Below are positions 12,821 to 24,579 of a DNA stretch of 64,000 nucleotides, one piece after another; the first letter of the stretch is position 1, and the number at the start of each line of letters is the position of its first letter. Where the stretch lies: the NCBI GenBank assembly GCA_000499405.2, contig HG738137.1, positions 16,293,601 through 16,357,600 on the forward strand. Direction: 5' to 3'. Below the pieces are notes generated by a model. It was not told the origin of the DNA. It was given only the letters and a program-made list of their open reading frames with translations, and ran no database searches. This DNA is from Onchocerca volvulus. Taxonomy: Eukaryota > Nematoda > Chromadorea > Rhabditida > Onchocercidae. The translations under genes were made by a program, and so were the position numbers.

Positions 12821-12981
12821 CTGTTTGAGCCTCATTCATCAATCTTTTATAGGCCACGTTAAATTCAGTCGGAGATACTGTAGATAGGAGATGAAAGGTC
12901 ATTTTTGCTCGAAAAAAAAAAATGCAAACTTACAGGCTTGTTTTTTAGGTAACCTGGAATAATACTGACCATATTTTGCAT
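12821..12981 (-). CDS. Two candidate micro-exons separated by a 56-bp intron (minus strand)
   Basis: Minus-strand blocks 12981-12934 and 12877-12821 lie between consensus splice sites: acceptor TTGTGATCATAG, donor GTAAGT, a 56-bp intron ending TCCTATCTACAG, and donor GTAGTC. Read in compatible phase they give AKYGQYYSRLPKKQA, then Leu across the junction, then SPTEFNVAYKRLMNEAQT. The short intron with GTAAGT and a T tract is what nematode introns look like. The first block is also open in a second frame. A weakly supported upstream frame with an ATG lies near 13,508-13,360. Function unknown. Confidence 0.3.
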
Positions 12982-13694
12982 CTATGATCACAAAAATGAT
13001 ATAAAATCAATAAATACTTTTTCCATATATTTCAATTTATGTTTAAGCTGACTTTTCTCAAATATCATTTCTGTTCAATTAGAATCAATTCGGAACTTCA
13101 ATTCCGTAAGCTTCATCGAAATTCCATCATAAATTGAAGATTCAAAAAGTATCCAAAATGAAAATTCAAAAATATCCAGATTGACGAAAAAAAAAAATCC
13201 CTCCTTAAAATATTTGTTCCTTTCGTAATCACGCATTTTCACAAAATCATCGAAACAATTGCACGAGTGGATTTATTTATTTATTCAATTTTTCGAATAT
13301 TTATTAGAATAAAAGATTTATTATAATAAAAAAGCGGTCTTTTCCAAATATTTTTATGACCTAAATTGGTATACCATATAAGATTATGCAAGATTTCTTT
13401 ATATAAATAGGAAAAAATTGTGCTGACGAAAGGATACTTGTTATTTCACAACGGATGACGTAATCGAACGAGTCGAAAAGGAAAGAGTTTGAGGACAGAA
13501 GCATCACTTAAATGACAATTCTCTTGAAGTCGGTATTTTTCTTGGAAAGAAGAAATCAAGAAAGAAAGAGCAATCGTTGTAATCCAAAAAAAAAAGAGTA
13601 AAATAAATGAGAATTCTTTTATATTTAAGAAAATCTTTCGTTTTATTATCTTTATTACTCTTTTAGTTTTGCATAACGCAATTAATACATTCAG

Positions 13695-14232
13695 TTATTT
13701 TTCTCGTTTCGCAACTAATTTGCGGCATTCTTTTGCGGCAGAAAAGAATGACATCCAGGTGTTCCATCTATTGGTAGAATTTGAATGTTGTAAATTAGAA
13801 GGCCTTAATTTCATCAAATTATGCCTTAATTTTACGTGCGTTCCTTACTTTCATCAATTTATGCCTTATTTTCATGTGTTACATTACCTAAATAAGTCTT
13901 CACATTGAATCTTGTAAACATCCAGGTGTGAATATTTCAGGCAAACGTATTCCATCAACTCATGCTTTACTTCACTCGTACTCTTCATATAAGTGTCTTC
14001 ACGTAAGTCTTCTGACGTACAACGTTTCATCAGAACATCACGCTAAATGATTCTTTCGGAGAATTGGTGACTTTTCTTGATGCCATTAAACGATGATCGA
14101 TGTTTATCAATTCGAGATTGCATCATCTTCTGAATCAACGAATACCTGTTTCTATTATTATTATCATCGTATGTCTCATTTTAGGATCCCTTAAATTCTT
14201 CATATTTCATCAAATCTTCCTGGAAGTATTAA
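13695..14232 (+). CDS. Candidate three-exon gene end, function unknown
   Basis: Blocks 13695-13789, 13941-14002 and 14185-14232 join in frame and end at TAA, giving 67 residues (for example LRHSFAAEKNDIQVFHLL, KRIPSTHALLHSYSSYKCLH, NSSYFIKSSWKY). Splice signals are good: acceptors ATACATTCAG, AATATTTCAG and CTCATTTTAG; donors GTAAAT and GTAAGT. Introns are 151 and 182 bp. The middle block is also open in another frame. No motif recognised. Three matching phases and consensus sites are suggestive, not proof. Confidence 0.28.
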
Positions 14233-14771
14233 TCATATCAAGAAAAATAGAAAAAGCAACAAAAAACAAGCAGGAAGTAAACAAAATCAAAATATTCGTC
14301 AAAATGAAATGAAATGACAACAACAATTAAAAAAAAAAAGCCTGATATAATGGACTTGGCGCCATGCTGACGTTTTCTATCAATTTAAGAAGCCTAACAG
14401 CTGTGCTAACCTTTTTTCAAAAAGAAGAAAAAAATTTTTTAAAATGCTTTTTAATCGATATTTTAATTGATTTGAAGATAAATGCTTGCTTATGCTTGCA
14501 ATAATATTGTTAAGTCGTAAAGCGTATAATTATTACTCGTAAAATTTTTATAATTCTTATCTAGCACAAATTACAAATTTATGTCATTTTTTGATATTAG
14601 AAATTACTGATAAAAATGATAAAATTGCCTGCTTGCTTGAAACAATGAAAAAAAAAAAAAGATAACATGATTAGACTATCAAATGTTTTGCTAAATTTTC
14701 TATTACTTTATCATTTTATCAAATTTTCTATTATGTATGCTTTTTTATAAACAAAAATTCCAGGAATTTAA

Positions 14772-14991
14772 AAGAATAATTTTAGAATTGAATTTAATAA
14801 AGCTATTAATTTCAGATTCGAGTTTAATAGGATAATTTTTAGTAGTGAATTTAATAAAATTGTTAATTTTTCAGATTCGAATATAAAGAATAATTTGAGG
14901 ATAAAATTTAATAAAATTGTTAATTTTTCAGATTCGAATATAAAGAATAATTTGAGGATAAAATTTAATAAAATAATTAATTTCAGATTCT
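14772..14991. repeat. Tandem repeat, units of about 57 bp, 3-4 copies
   Basis: The block TTTTTCAGATTCGAATATAA recurs with spacings of 59, 57 and 55 bp. The last two full copies are almost identical. Because 57 is a multiple of three, the minus strand reads as a 101-codon frame (14768-15073) repeating a 19-residue Leu/Phe/Ile-rich unit. I regard this frame as a by-product of the repeat. Each copy also recreates a perfect TTTTTCAG acceptor on the plus strand. Confidence 0.85.
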
Positions 14992-16817
14992 TCCTTTTTT
15001 TTTTCACGCTTAGATGAAAACAATCAAACATTTCATACACATAAATCGGTGACATCTGCTTAAAAAAATTCAATCAGCTTGTAAAAACTAATTCAAAATT
15101 AGCTTCAATTAATCTAAATGATAACATTTTTTGAATATATGAAAATGTTATGCTAACATTTATCGTTGCTCGAAGAGTTCAACAAGGCGCCATCCTGACA
15201 ACAACGATCATCATCATCATCCGGGGAAGGTAGCAGCAGTTTAAAAGTTGTTTTTGATTGGTTCATGTTTCAACAAAACTTTTTGATTCATTTAACAGCC
15301 AACAATTATATCTATCTAACATATCATTTGTAATGCTATCCTACACAAACATGCACATACACTTCCTGGGCAAATAATATTTTTCAAATAACTTATTTAT
15401 TTAACTTGCATTTGAAATCGAATTCCTTCGACTTCTTTCGCTGAAAATATATTTCATAATTTGCGAAACAAATTTTTTTTTTCATGCATCAAATGCAATA
15501 TTTCAAAAATTTTCAACGCCCCTATGGTAAAATTCTTTTTTTTTTTGTGCAAAAACAAGAATATTGGTATGATTTTTTGTTATTTTCAGTTTTTTTAATT
15601 CTGCAAATAAATTGCTAAAATCGCTAAAAGTATCAATATCTAAGGGTTTATATACTGTGATAATTACAGTAGAGTTTAAAGTAAGTTAAAGTTAGAATTT
15701 AAAGTTGGTCAAAGAAATATTTTAAATTCATTTCTTGATTAATTTTAATACCTGTTAAATAGGAACACTTTTCACATTTATTATCTTATGATGGGCTTAC
15801 AGTAATTATCTTATCTCTTCATGATAGATTATCAGAGTTGTTAATAGTAAGTCATCAATTATACCTAGTAAATTATATCTTTATATTTTGCCCGAAAATT
15901 TATTTCGGACAGAAAAAAAAAAAGAATGAATTAATGAGAGAGTTGTAATTAATTATATTTCTTGCCAGTAATTAATTATCATCAAATTGATATTAATACT
16001 GTAAAATTTTATGTTAAAATGAAAATGAATTTTTTATTCTGTCCATTTTCAATTTAACTTTCTTCCAGAACAATTTGCAATGTTCCTAAAAAAAAAAAAA
16101 TTGTGGCATAAGAATTTGATCTTGCAAAATAATATATCATTGATTAATTAAATTACGATATTTTTGCTATTTCTTGCTAAATCGTATGGAAAAATCAGTT
16201 ACAGTACATTTATCAATCTTGGCACTGGAAAAAATTCAAATCTTCTTTTTTCTCTTATCAAAAATACTTCAAAGTTTTGCCAGAAAAGATTCGATCCATC
16301 GGAGCGATCGGAAAAAAATTATGCCTTTGATAAGTAGGTTTGTTATTTGCAATTCCATTTCTGATATTTTAGAATCAAAAAAAAAAACTTATCCATTTCT
16401 TCTGCATTATTATTCTTCTCCAGCTTTTAATTTAATCTTTTTTTGTCAATGAATTTTTGATAAAAAATTATCAACTTGAATCGTTTTTTTTTATTTTATC
16501 TGTTACATTACGTCATTTTCCGTTTTATTCTGTATGACCTGAGAAATTTGTATATCTTAAAAATTACTTTTCCCTCATTGCATCAATTTTTCATGCAAAA
16601 ACTGAATAATCGGAAATTAGTTTTCTATCTACCCGTTCGTTCATTATTTCCATCCGGTTCATGGATTTCCGGTTTGATGCCAAATAATGAATTATGGCCA
16701 ATTTCGACCCTTAATTTACTTCTAAAGATACAAATGTATATATATATATATTTATATAGAAAGGCTGGAAATCAATATTCCACTTGAATATTTTATTCAT
16801 GTTAAAATAAAACTAGA
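14992..16817. other. Gene-poor stretch
   Basis: Holds a short less A+T-rich patch at 15175-15240, with an (ATC)n run that reads as a poly-His or poly-Asp piece depending on strand, and otherwise poly(T)-rich sequence. Plus-strand frames at 16174-16452 and 16476-16787 are Phe/Leu/Ser-rich, and I see no domain in them. Confidence 0.45.

Positions 16818-16880
<63 letters not shown>
16818..16880. repeat. (AAT)n microsatellite
   Basis: About 20 AAT units, followed by interrupted units to about 16,918. On the minus strand it translates as a poly-Tyr run, which is an artefact. Confidence 0.95.
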
Positions 16881-16969
16881 GAATAAGAATAATAATAATA
16901 AGAATAGTAATAATAATTAATGCATTAGGCTTGGAAATGCATTTAGCCAGTTTGATAAATTGGTAATTT

Positions 16970-17088
16970 GAGTCGAAAATGAGCCTAGTACCATGGGCCG
17001 AAGTCCCGGAGACGATAAAGGCAAAAGGACAGGAAAAGTACTTCATTATGTGCTGCTGAAAATGCAGCAAAGGAAGCATGCAATATGA
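16970..17088. other. Less A+T-rich island, possible small exon or ORF
   Basis: On the plus strand ATG at 16993 has a strong initiation context (ACCATGG) and opens a 31-codon frame: MGRSPGDDKGKRTGK followed by VLHYVLLKMQQRKHAI. On the minus strand a GCTGCATTTTCAG acceptor opens two frames through the same bases. The composition stands out against the flanking (AAT)n and poly(A/T). Strand and function cannot be decided from sequence. Confidence 0.22.
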
Positions 17089-18370
17089 TACAATTAATTA
17101 GCTAATAAACCATTCGGTCAGCTCTTTTCAATTACTTTTCACATCAATTAGAATGAATAAGACTAGGCTAGAATTAAAATTAAAATTAAAATTAATGACT
17201 TTTACTAAATCAAATAATTTTTGTGTCACAAAGTTTTCCAGTCATTTCATTCTTCAAGTTTTATTTACCTAAATTTATCTAAATTAGGCTCTATTTTTGA
17301 CTATAATATCAAATTTAGCTGAAGTTTGAAATCATGAATAACTAAAAGCTAAGCATTATTTTAAAATCGATTAGTTGCTGAAAAAAGTTTATTTCGAGTT
17401 TTCAATAAATTATCTAGGAATTAAACTGCAATCGTTTGTTTACCTTTAATTTAATTTTTTTTTTTTAATTTTTACTTAATGAAGAGAATATTATTAATTA
17501 TGATTGAGTACTAATTAATATCAATTGATGCTTAAAAATCGAATTTAAAAGTTAGAATCAATGAAAGATAAAATTCATATTTTTATTTTGTTATGAATAT
17601 TAAATCAAATAAATCGATTTGTTCCATCAAATTTTGATTATAAAATGTCATACAATCTTCTGAGAGTTGTCAGCAAATGATAACAGATGTTTGTCAAATT
17701 ATCTGCACCATATGCATGCATCTTTCGTTTGATTGTCATATGAATCATCTTTAGCGAGAATTAACAATGATAATATGATATTCACATGATAAATAATAGG
17801 TAGTGATAAGTTTGAGTAGCAGAAAAAAAAATGATTTATTGATTTAAATTCATTAAAATTTAATTTTTGCTTAATTTTTGGACAATTTATTTTGCTTTAT
17901 TGATTTTTATCCAAATTTGACATTAACTTCGAATGTCTTCAATAATTTAATCAAAGTATTACTTTCGCAGTCAAATGTGCCAACTGCTACTTTCTTGGCT
18001 AAATTATACAATTTGATTAGTTATAATTGAGAATTGAAATGTTAGCACAGCATTTATAGGTTTATTATATTCATTGCTAAAGCTCATTTTGTATTAATGA
18101 ATCTAATTAGTTTGGGACTAAAAATTGAATTGATAGCTTTTACTTTTTCATTAAGAAATCATGACGCAAATAGGTTAATTGATAGGATTAGGTAAAAATA
18201 ATTATGTGAATAATTCTAAATAATTGAAAAGTTCGCATATATTGCAATGACTAGTTGTATATTTGCAAAATTTTCTGGAAATTTCGAAAATTTTGCAAAT
18301 TTCAAATTAGCTTAAAAATTTTTCAAATCATACGAGATTGTCATATTGTATTGATGACATGTAATTTCAG

Positions 18371-18458
18371 GAAGCGAGAAATAATGGAAAATGAGAGGAA
18401 ACCGGTGAAAGAAACGTTTCTATTCTCGACAACGGTGTGCAACAGATTGCCGAATTGA
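18371..18458 (+). CDS. Candidate terminal exon, unknown function
   Basis: Acceptor TGTAATTTCAG, then an open frame of 28 codons to TGA with a non-low-complexity, basic/acidic sequence (KREIMENERKPVKETFLFS). The same region is open for 63 codons on the minus strand (18367-18558; NVKGHHLLIDDEQMIVDGDG). The patch 18,370-18,560 is less A+T-rich than its surroundings. No motif recognised on either strand. Confidence 0.2.
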
Positions 18459-18660
18459 TCTGTCCGTCACCGTCAACGATCATCTGTTCGTCATCGATCA
18501 AAAGATGATGACCTTTGACATTTGACAGCACGTCATCATTAACGTACGCACTTTTCACTTTTAATCATCATTTACAACCTAATAATTGTCGATATCTCTT
18601 TATCATTTAGTTGTTGTATACTGTAGTAGTAGTAATAGTAATAGTATAGAAGCAAAACGA

Positions 18661-18743
18661 AGAATAGAGAAAGAGAAAGGGAGAGAGAAAAAGAGAGAGA
18701 AGAAAATAATGATGATGATGATGATGATGATAGTGATGATGAT
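18661..18743. repeat. GA-rich tract and (GAT)n microsatellite
   Basis: Imperfect (GA)n at 18661-18702, then (GAT)n at about 18711-18743. A separate (CAT)n run lies at about 18931-18954. The minus-strand Ser/Leu and Ile runs over this region come from the repeats. Confidence 0.95.
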
Positions 18744-19779
18744 CGCAATATCAGGTAGATAAATAACCGTGTTGAATAATAATACTTTACATGTTGGAAA
18801 GCAGTTGGCGAAGTAATTTGATACCATGGAATTATTATTAGCAATATATATCATATCATATCAGTTAATATTAAATGATTATCATCTTTGCAAAATGATC
18901 AAATTTTATTTCATCGAATAATATGATATAATCATCATCATCATCATCATCATCGATTCATCTTACCATATTTCACATATTTGCTTTCCCGAGTTTTCCT
19001 TAGCGATATCTCAATTGTACTATTAAACTCTAGCTAGCGATTTCTAAAATACGACCTCTTTACTTGCGACTTTTCTTATTCTCAAAAAGATTTGATATTA
19101 ACCGTAGTTGAAGATATTCAATAAGGTATATATTTACTTGATAAGGTATTTCGGTGAACTATGCTCAGCAACATTTTAGTACGAATTAGATATGTTTTGA
19201 TATTTCATATATTCAGTAAAATTTCATTTGCAATAATGATTATTATTCTAATTTTTTGATTAATTGAAATGGGGACAATTTAGTTTATAATGCAAAATCT
19301 TACAGCAAGATTTAAACAAAATTCAGTTTAAAAACAGAAAAGCAAAGAAAAAAAAAACCTTAAATAAAAAAAACCGAAATGAAGATACATATAGAAAAGG
19401 AAGGGATCAATTCAATCAATATTCATATTTCGCCATAAAATTACAAGTAGAATGAGAAATAATTATAAATACTCCGGTAAATAAAAATATTTATTCCTAT
19501 TCTTCCATTTCAAGCATTTTATAGTTGTTTTTTTCCCAAGAAAATATGCATAAATTTAATTTTAAATTAAACGTGCAATTTATCCTAAAATGTGACTAAA
19601 ACTAATTATTTTTCAAAATTTGCGATTTCAATTATGCGAATCAGTGTGACGCATAATTTTTCATTTGTTTACATTTGCAGGCAATATTGTTTTTTCTTTC
19701 TAATTCATTTATTAATTTTAAAATGAAAAAAAAAAAAGACACGTAGGAATGATTATATTTGAAGTTTTGTTCTGCTCAG

Positions 19780-19887
19780 AAATGAATATATTCGAAAGAG
19801 GAATGGATATATTATATTGCAACAGAAACATTATAGTTGTTGTAAACAAATCACTCCTATTAAGCAGGACGAGTACATCATCATGTT
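19780..19887 (+). CDS. Candidate internal exon with consensus splice sites
   Basis: Bounded by acceptor TTTGTTCTGCTCAG and donor GTT|GTAAGT. It is open for 35 codons starting with ATG two bases after the acceptor: MNIFERGMDILYCNRNIIVV, then NKSLLLSRTSTSSC. No partner exon was identified by phase and no family recognised. Confidence 0.25.
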
Positions 19888-21967
19888 GTAAGTACATGTG
19901 TCAAGTGCTCACAATTAACAGCAATTAACAACAACGATTAGCAGTTTGATATGTCCACAAATACGTATTTACATATGCGCATGACCTATGACCTATTCCG
20001 CCTTTTAGCCATAAATCTTTGACTTCTTTTTTTTTTTTTTTTATTTGATTGAAAAATTAAACTTGGCGTGATAGAAATGAAATTCCCGATATATCTTTTA
20101 TTGTCGAAAATTCTTTTTTACTTTCTCTTTCATCTTAATTTGATTTCTATCGCAATTTTTGCTTATTTATTTGCTGCTTTGTAAAATTTGAATCAATATT
20201 TGAAAATTCGAAATTCTTCTTTTTTCTTGAAAATTTGAAAATTTGAATCAAAATTTGATTGTAGAAGCATTTGGAATTAGGATATGATTAGTGATTTTAA
20301 TCATAAAAAAAATGAATGAATAAGTAATTAAGATGATATTATTTAATTCTATTTTTTATTTTAATTTTTATCTAAGAAAATTTCTAATTTCGCAGATTAT
20401 TTTTAGTAATCGAAAATCTTCTGTTTTTTTTTCAAGTTGCAAAACTCTTACTTCTTTTCTAAGTCATGCAAATGAAATTACAGTAATTATTTTGATTAAT
20501 TATTGATAATATCGTTTAAATCAATTTGCTTCATTGTGATTTCTGTTGTTAAAGCCAAAGTATTTATTCATTCGAAATTCTAATTTTTCTTCACGAAAAT
20601 TTTCATCATAAAAAATTTTTTTATTCAATTTCAAATTTTCAAAAATTCTAGAAATGATTGAAGATAGATGAAATTCAAAAGAATGACATTTATTGTTAGG
20701 ATTTGTTTTTGGTTTATTTTAAATTAGGAAAAATTCCGAAATAATTATTTTCCTTCCCTGTCAAGGTCATGGATTATGATTGAAACAGATTTTAAAGAAA
20801 AAAAAAAAAAAAAAGAGGAGAAATAATGATTTATAAAACAATCTATCCATTATTTTATAAACTTTCGAAGTTTGTAATTCTAGGTAGATTCAATAGTCTG
20901 CATGATATTTGACTATCATTTAACAACCTGTGATAAAAGTTTTTGATGTGATCAACAATTGCTTTCCTGATATCCGGAAAAATGAAACTTATCAGCGTTA
21001 AGTTTTATGAAATTTTTCTCAAGTATCACAGGATATTATTTATGCAAAATTTGAAGAACTTTAATAAGCATTGACATGCTGAATATTTTATTTGAAGCTA
21101 GCGACCAGTTAACAAATGATGGAATATTCAAAAATTTTTTCAAACATTTTTCCTCGATAAATTGTTTGCAATGTTAAATTTATCATTTTACTTTGTTACG
21201 AAATCTACGAATCAGATTCATTATTAAGACTTTTATTCAAATTCAAATTTCGATTTACATTCAGATTCTAAAAAAATTGAGGCATGAAAAATTTCCTATG
21301 AATCATTGTGCTCAAATGATTAATCAATAATTTGAAAAAAAAAAATTTGTTTCTTTTAACAATTTAATCAATCGTTGTTCATATTTTGATTATTTTTTTT
21401 TTCATTATATGAAAGAAAAGATTAAATTTCGAAGATTAAAAGTTACGTGCTATTTTTAAAATATTTTTTAAGTTTAATAATTACGTGTTAACTTTTCACG
21501 TACTTTTCGAAAAAATTTTTAGTTGCGAAATTTTGACAAATTTTTTCTGCTTCAATTGTATACATATACATATATATGTCTAATGTTTTGCCAAATTTAG
21601 ACTTAAGTCGAGCAATTGAAAATGATTAATTAGTTGATTTATGAAATTGATGATGATGATTTTGAAATTGTATGGTACTGCTTTAGCGGGTATTTCGATT
21701 TTCCGATTCTCATGATACGATGATTTTATAAATGATTGTCCCCAATTTTACGACTTTCCCGATTGTCCCATCCATTTCATCCTCAAAAGGGGACACATAA
21801 TCATTTAATCTATTCATTCATTCATCCTGACAGCATTACTATGTGCTTTCATGCATTCATACTAATTAACCATTATTTCATTCTCAATCAATTTAAGATT
21901 TCACAAAAAAAAAAAAGAAACGAAAAATACTCTGAAATTGTATCAATTAGTCAATAAATTACTTAAT
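19888..21967. other. Gene-poor stretch
   Basis: Nothing recognisable. Long A and T runs at about 20,028 and 20,800. The frame 21736-21957 has no motif. Confidence 0.5.
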
Positions 21968-22490
21968 CTATATCAACATATTTAATATCGACTATTTGAT
22001 TTAATTCTTTGAAAATAAATTTCATTTAAAAAAAAAATTGAAAAAAAAAGAAGAAAAGAAAAATGAAATGTATCAGGTTAACAACCTACTTTTCTATACC
22101 AATATATTTAATATCGATTATTTGATGTAATTTTTTGAAAATAAATTTCATTTTTATATAATTTCAGTGCTAAAAAAATTGTGACAACAAAGATTGCTAG
22201 AAATTACTAAGTATGAAAAATGAAGGAAAAGGATTGGAAAAAGAAAGTTTGGTGGATAAAATATCATCCAATTGAAGAGGAAAAAATTTTTTTTGAATTA
22301 TTTGAATAAATATATTTAACATCGATTATTTGATTTGATTCTTCATAAATAAATTTCATTTTTAAGTAATTTATTACTAAAACTTTGATAAGATGAAATT
22401 GATAGATACTAAAATGAGAAAATACGGCGAAATAAAAGGAATAATTCCATTTGAAGAATAAACTTTTTTTTGAATATTCAATAGAGCTAG
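21968..22490. repeat. Diverged repeats with a 60-bp core, three copies
   Basis: The core TATTTAATATCGAYTATTTG, followed by GAAAATAAATTTCATTT, occurs at about 21968-22027, 22094-22156 and 22308-22363. A second shared block (AATTGAAGAGGAAAAAATT versus ATTTGAAGAATAAACTTTT, at about 22,270 and 22,448) suggests an older unit of about 180 bp. Confidence 0.7.
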
Positions 22491-22641
22491 TGATATGTAA
22501 AAAAGATAACGAATTAAATCGTAACAGTTATAATTAGCATTTGAAAAAAAAAAAGTTTCTTTTCATTTTTTTTTGCTTTTTTTGTTTTTGTATGTTTGTT
22601 TGTTTATTTCTTGTAAAAATTTTTGGGAAAAAAAATTTCAG

Positions 22642-22785
22642 AATTACTTGACGATTACAAATTATCGCACAATTTCTTGCATATTTGTCGCAAAAATTAT
22701 TTCGCACAAATTTTACAATAAGATTCGTTTTCTATTGAATAAAAGCCAGATGATGATAATATTTGGATTTATCGGTATCATTTAA
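22642..22785 (+). CDS. Candidate terminal exon, hydrophobic C-terminus
   Basis: A TTTCAG acceptor at 22636-22641 opens directly into 47 codons ending at TAA: NYLTITNYRTISCIFVAKII, a basic segment (HKFYNKIRFLLNKSQ), then MMIIFGFIGII. The acceptor is preceded by a purine run rather than pyrimidines, which weakens it. Function unknown. Confidence 0.2.
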   Translation, partial: NYLTITNYRTISCIFVAKIISHKFYNKIRFLLNKSQMMIIFGFIGII

Positions 22786-23344
22786 GAATTTTCTTGCTTA
22801 TCACTGCTATTTGTTATGACTATATACTTAATTAAGCTTTTCGAAAATTTTCAAATCTTCGAATTTTATTTTGAAAATTTCCGAAATATATTATTAATAT
22901 CTATTTAATATTACTTAAAATATCATTCATACATCTAAGCTGGCAACAATTTTCTATGTAATTTTCTGTAAATATTAGCATTTTATAATTTTACATTTCC
23001 TCTTTTCTCATAATAATTTCATTTCAAACTTAACAAGTTTGATTGTTCAAATTTTATATGGATGAAAGCGACAGGAATAAGGCGACATATTTACTGATTG
23101 AAATGTTCGCAAAAAATTTTATTCGAGCAAAACAATAAATTAAATTTACTCCTTTTCATTTTCACTCATTTAATTTGATTAGTAATGAGGAAAGAAGAGG
23201 AAGAAGAAGGAGGAAAATGAAATGAATTCATTTTTCATTTCATTTTTTCATTTCACTTCCTTTTGCTTGTTGAATATTTTCTATCGGATAAAATAATAAA
23301 TATAGCATCATTTATGAAGCAAAGTAAGAGCCATTGATCACTTT

Positions 23345-23423
23345 TAGTCCTTCGACCCTCAATTCATTCCTGGCCAATTGGAACTAGTCCTTCGACCCTC
23401 ATCCATTTCTGGCCAATGGAACC
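23345..23423. repeat. 40-bp tandem duplication
   Basis: Two copies of TAGTCCTTCGACCCTCA plus TGGCCAATTGGAAC-like sequence, 40 bp apart. A short part of a third copy (TAGTCTTG) follows. The patch is less A+T-rich than its neighbours. Confidence 0.8.
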
Positions 23424-24196
23424 TAGTCTTGTCATATTCTTACTCCTTTCTTACAAACTCTTTTCTTCATTTCCTCCTCAACTCAATTCGCATGATTCGT
23501 TACGCTCAATTATCCAATTACACTCAATTATCCGACTTTTTTTTTTTTTTTTTTTTTTGTTCCCTCTAGCAAGCTCGAATGAATTCGAAATTGAAGTAAT
23601 TTAGTTTTTCAGATCAATAAAAAAAAAAAAAAACACTTAAATTACGAAAGGATTTAGAGAGAAAATCTTATCAACATTTGATGGCATTTAAATTTGATTA
23701 TTGCAATTTCAAGAGTTTATGTATTTGTGTGAAATTAAGTTAAGAAAAGTTTATTTTTCTTTTTCAAACTTGCGCCATAACAGCTTTTTCTTACTTCACA
23801 ACTTATTAATCATTTACTATGTTCAAGCCTAAGGCTCTTTAACGATTACACTTATAAACAATCAAACTTGGCCCGTATGTCTGCTTTGGAAATGCCATAA
23901 CATTCCATTTTCATCTTCATCTTGCCATTATTTATAAATATTCTGCTTCAAAAATAAATACTAATTGGTTGCCAATAAGAAAATGAAATAAATCGAATAA
24001 TTTAAAATTTTAATCGAATAACTTGAAATTTTGATCGAATAGAGTTGAATGAAAAGTTGGGGAAGAAATAAAATAGAATGAGGTAAAGTTTAGGAAAAGC
24101 AAAGGAAATAATATTAAATTAAATAAAAATTAAAAGTGAACAATTAAAAAATTCGATTCGATTAGAATAAGTCATGAAAATAAGAAGGAAGCAAAG

Positions 24197-24200
<4 letters not shown>

Positions 24201-24241
<41 letters not shown>

Positions 24242-24242
24242 G
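24201..24242. repeat. (GA)n microsatellite
   Basis: About 20 GA units with one GG interruption. A second imperfect GA tract lies at about 24380-24425. Confidence 0.95.
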
Positions 24243-24579
24243 GTAAGAAGGGTAATTTTCATTTATTAATGCTCATTAGAATTAAATTTAAGTGCTGCTA
24301 AGTGGATTTTTATAAAAGGCTGCGAAAATATTTGATTTGAAAAAGAAAAAAGAAGAAAAAAAGTGAATTTCCTTTTCAAAGAGAGACAGAAAGAGGGAGA
24401 GAGAGAGGGAGAAAGAGAGAGAGAAAGGAAATGGACAATGAGAATGGACAAAGGATAGGAGAAAGGAAATGAGCATTTCAGCCTTGTCTTTAATGAATAA
24501 TCATTTAATCGGTGCATAATTAAGTCGATTATGGAGCATTTAGCTTATTAGCTAATATATAGATTTAGACGATACATAC

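Noticed and set aside
14768..15073. 101-codon minus-strand frame with a 19-residue repeat
   Set aside because: The repeat is a 57-bp DNA tandem array whose length keeps the frame open; no signal for a gene start or a known repeat protein.
16813..16918. Poly-Tyr tail of a minus-strand frame
   Set aside because: Direct read-out of (AAT)n.
18572..18854. Two overlapping minus frames of 83-90 codons rich in Ser, Leu, Ile and Tyr
   Set aside because: Produced by the GA and GAT microsatellites.
24266..24517. Ser/Leu/Phe-rich minus frames next to GA tracts
   Set aside because: Low-complexity translation of GA-rich DNA.
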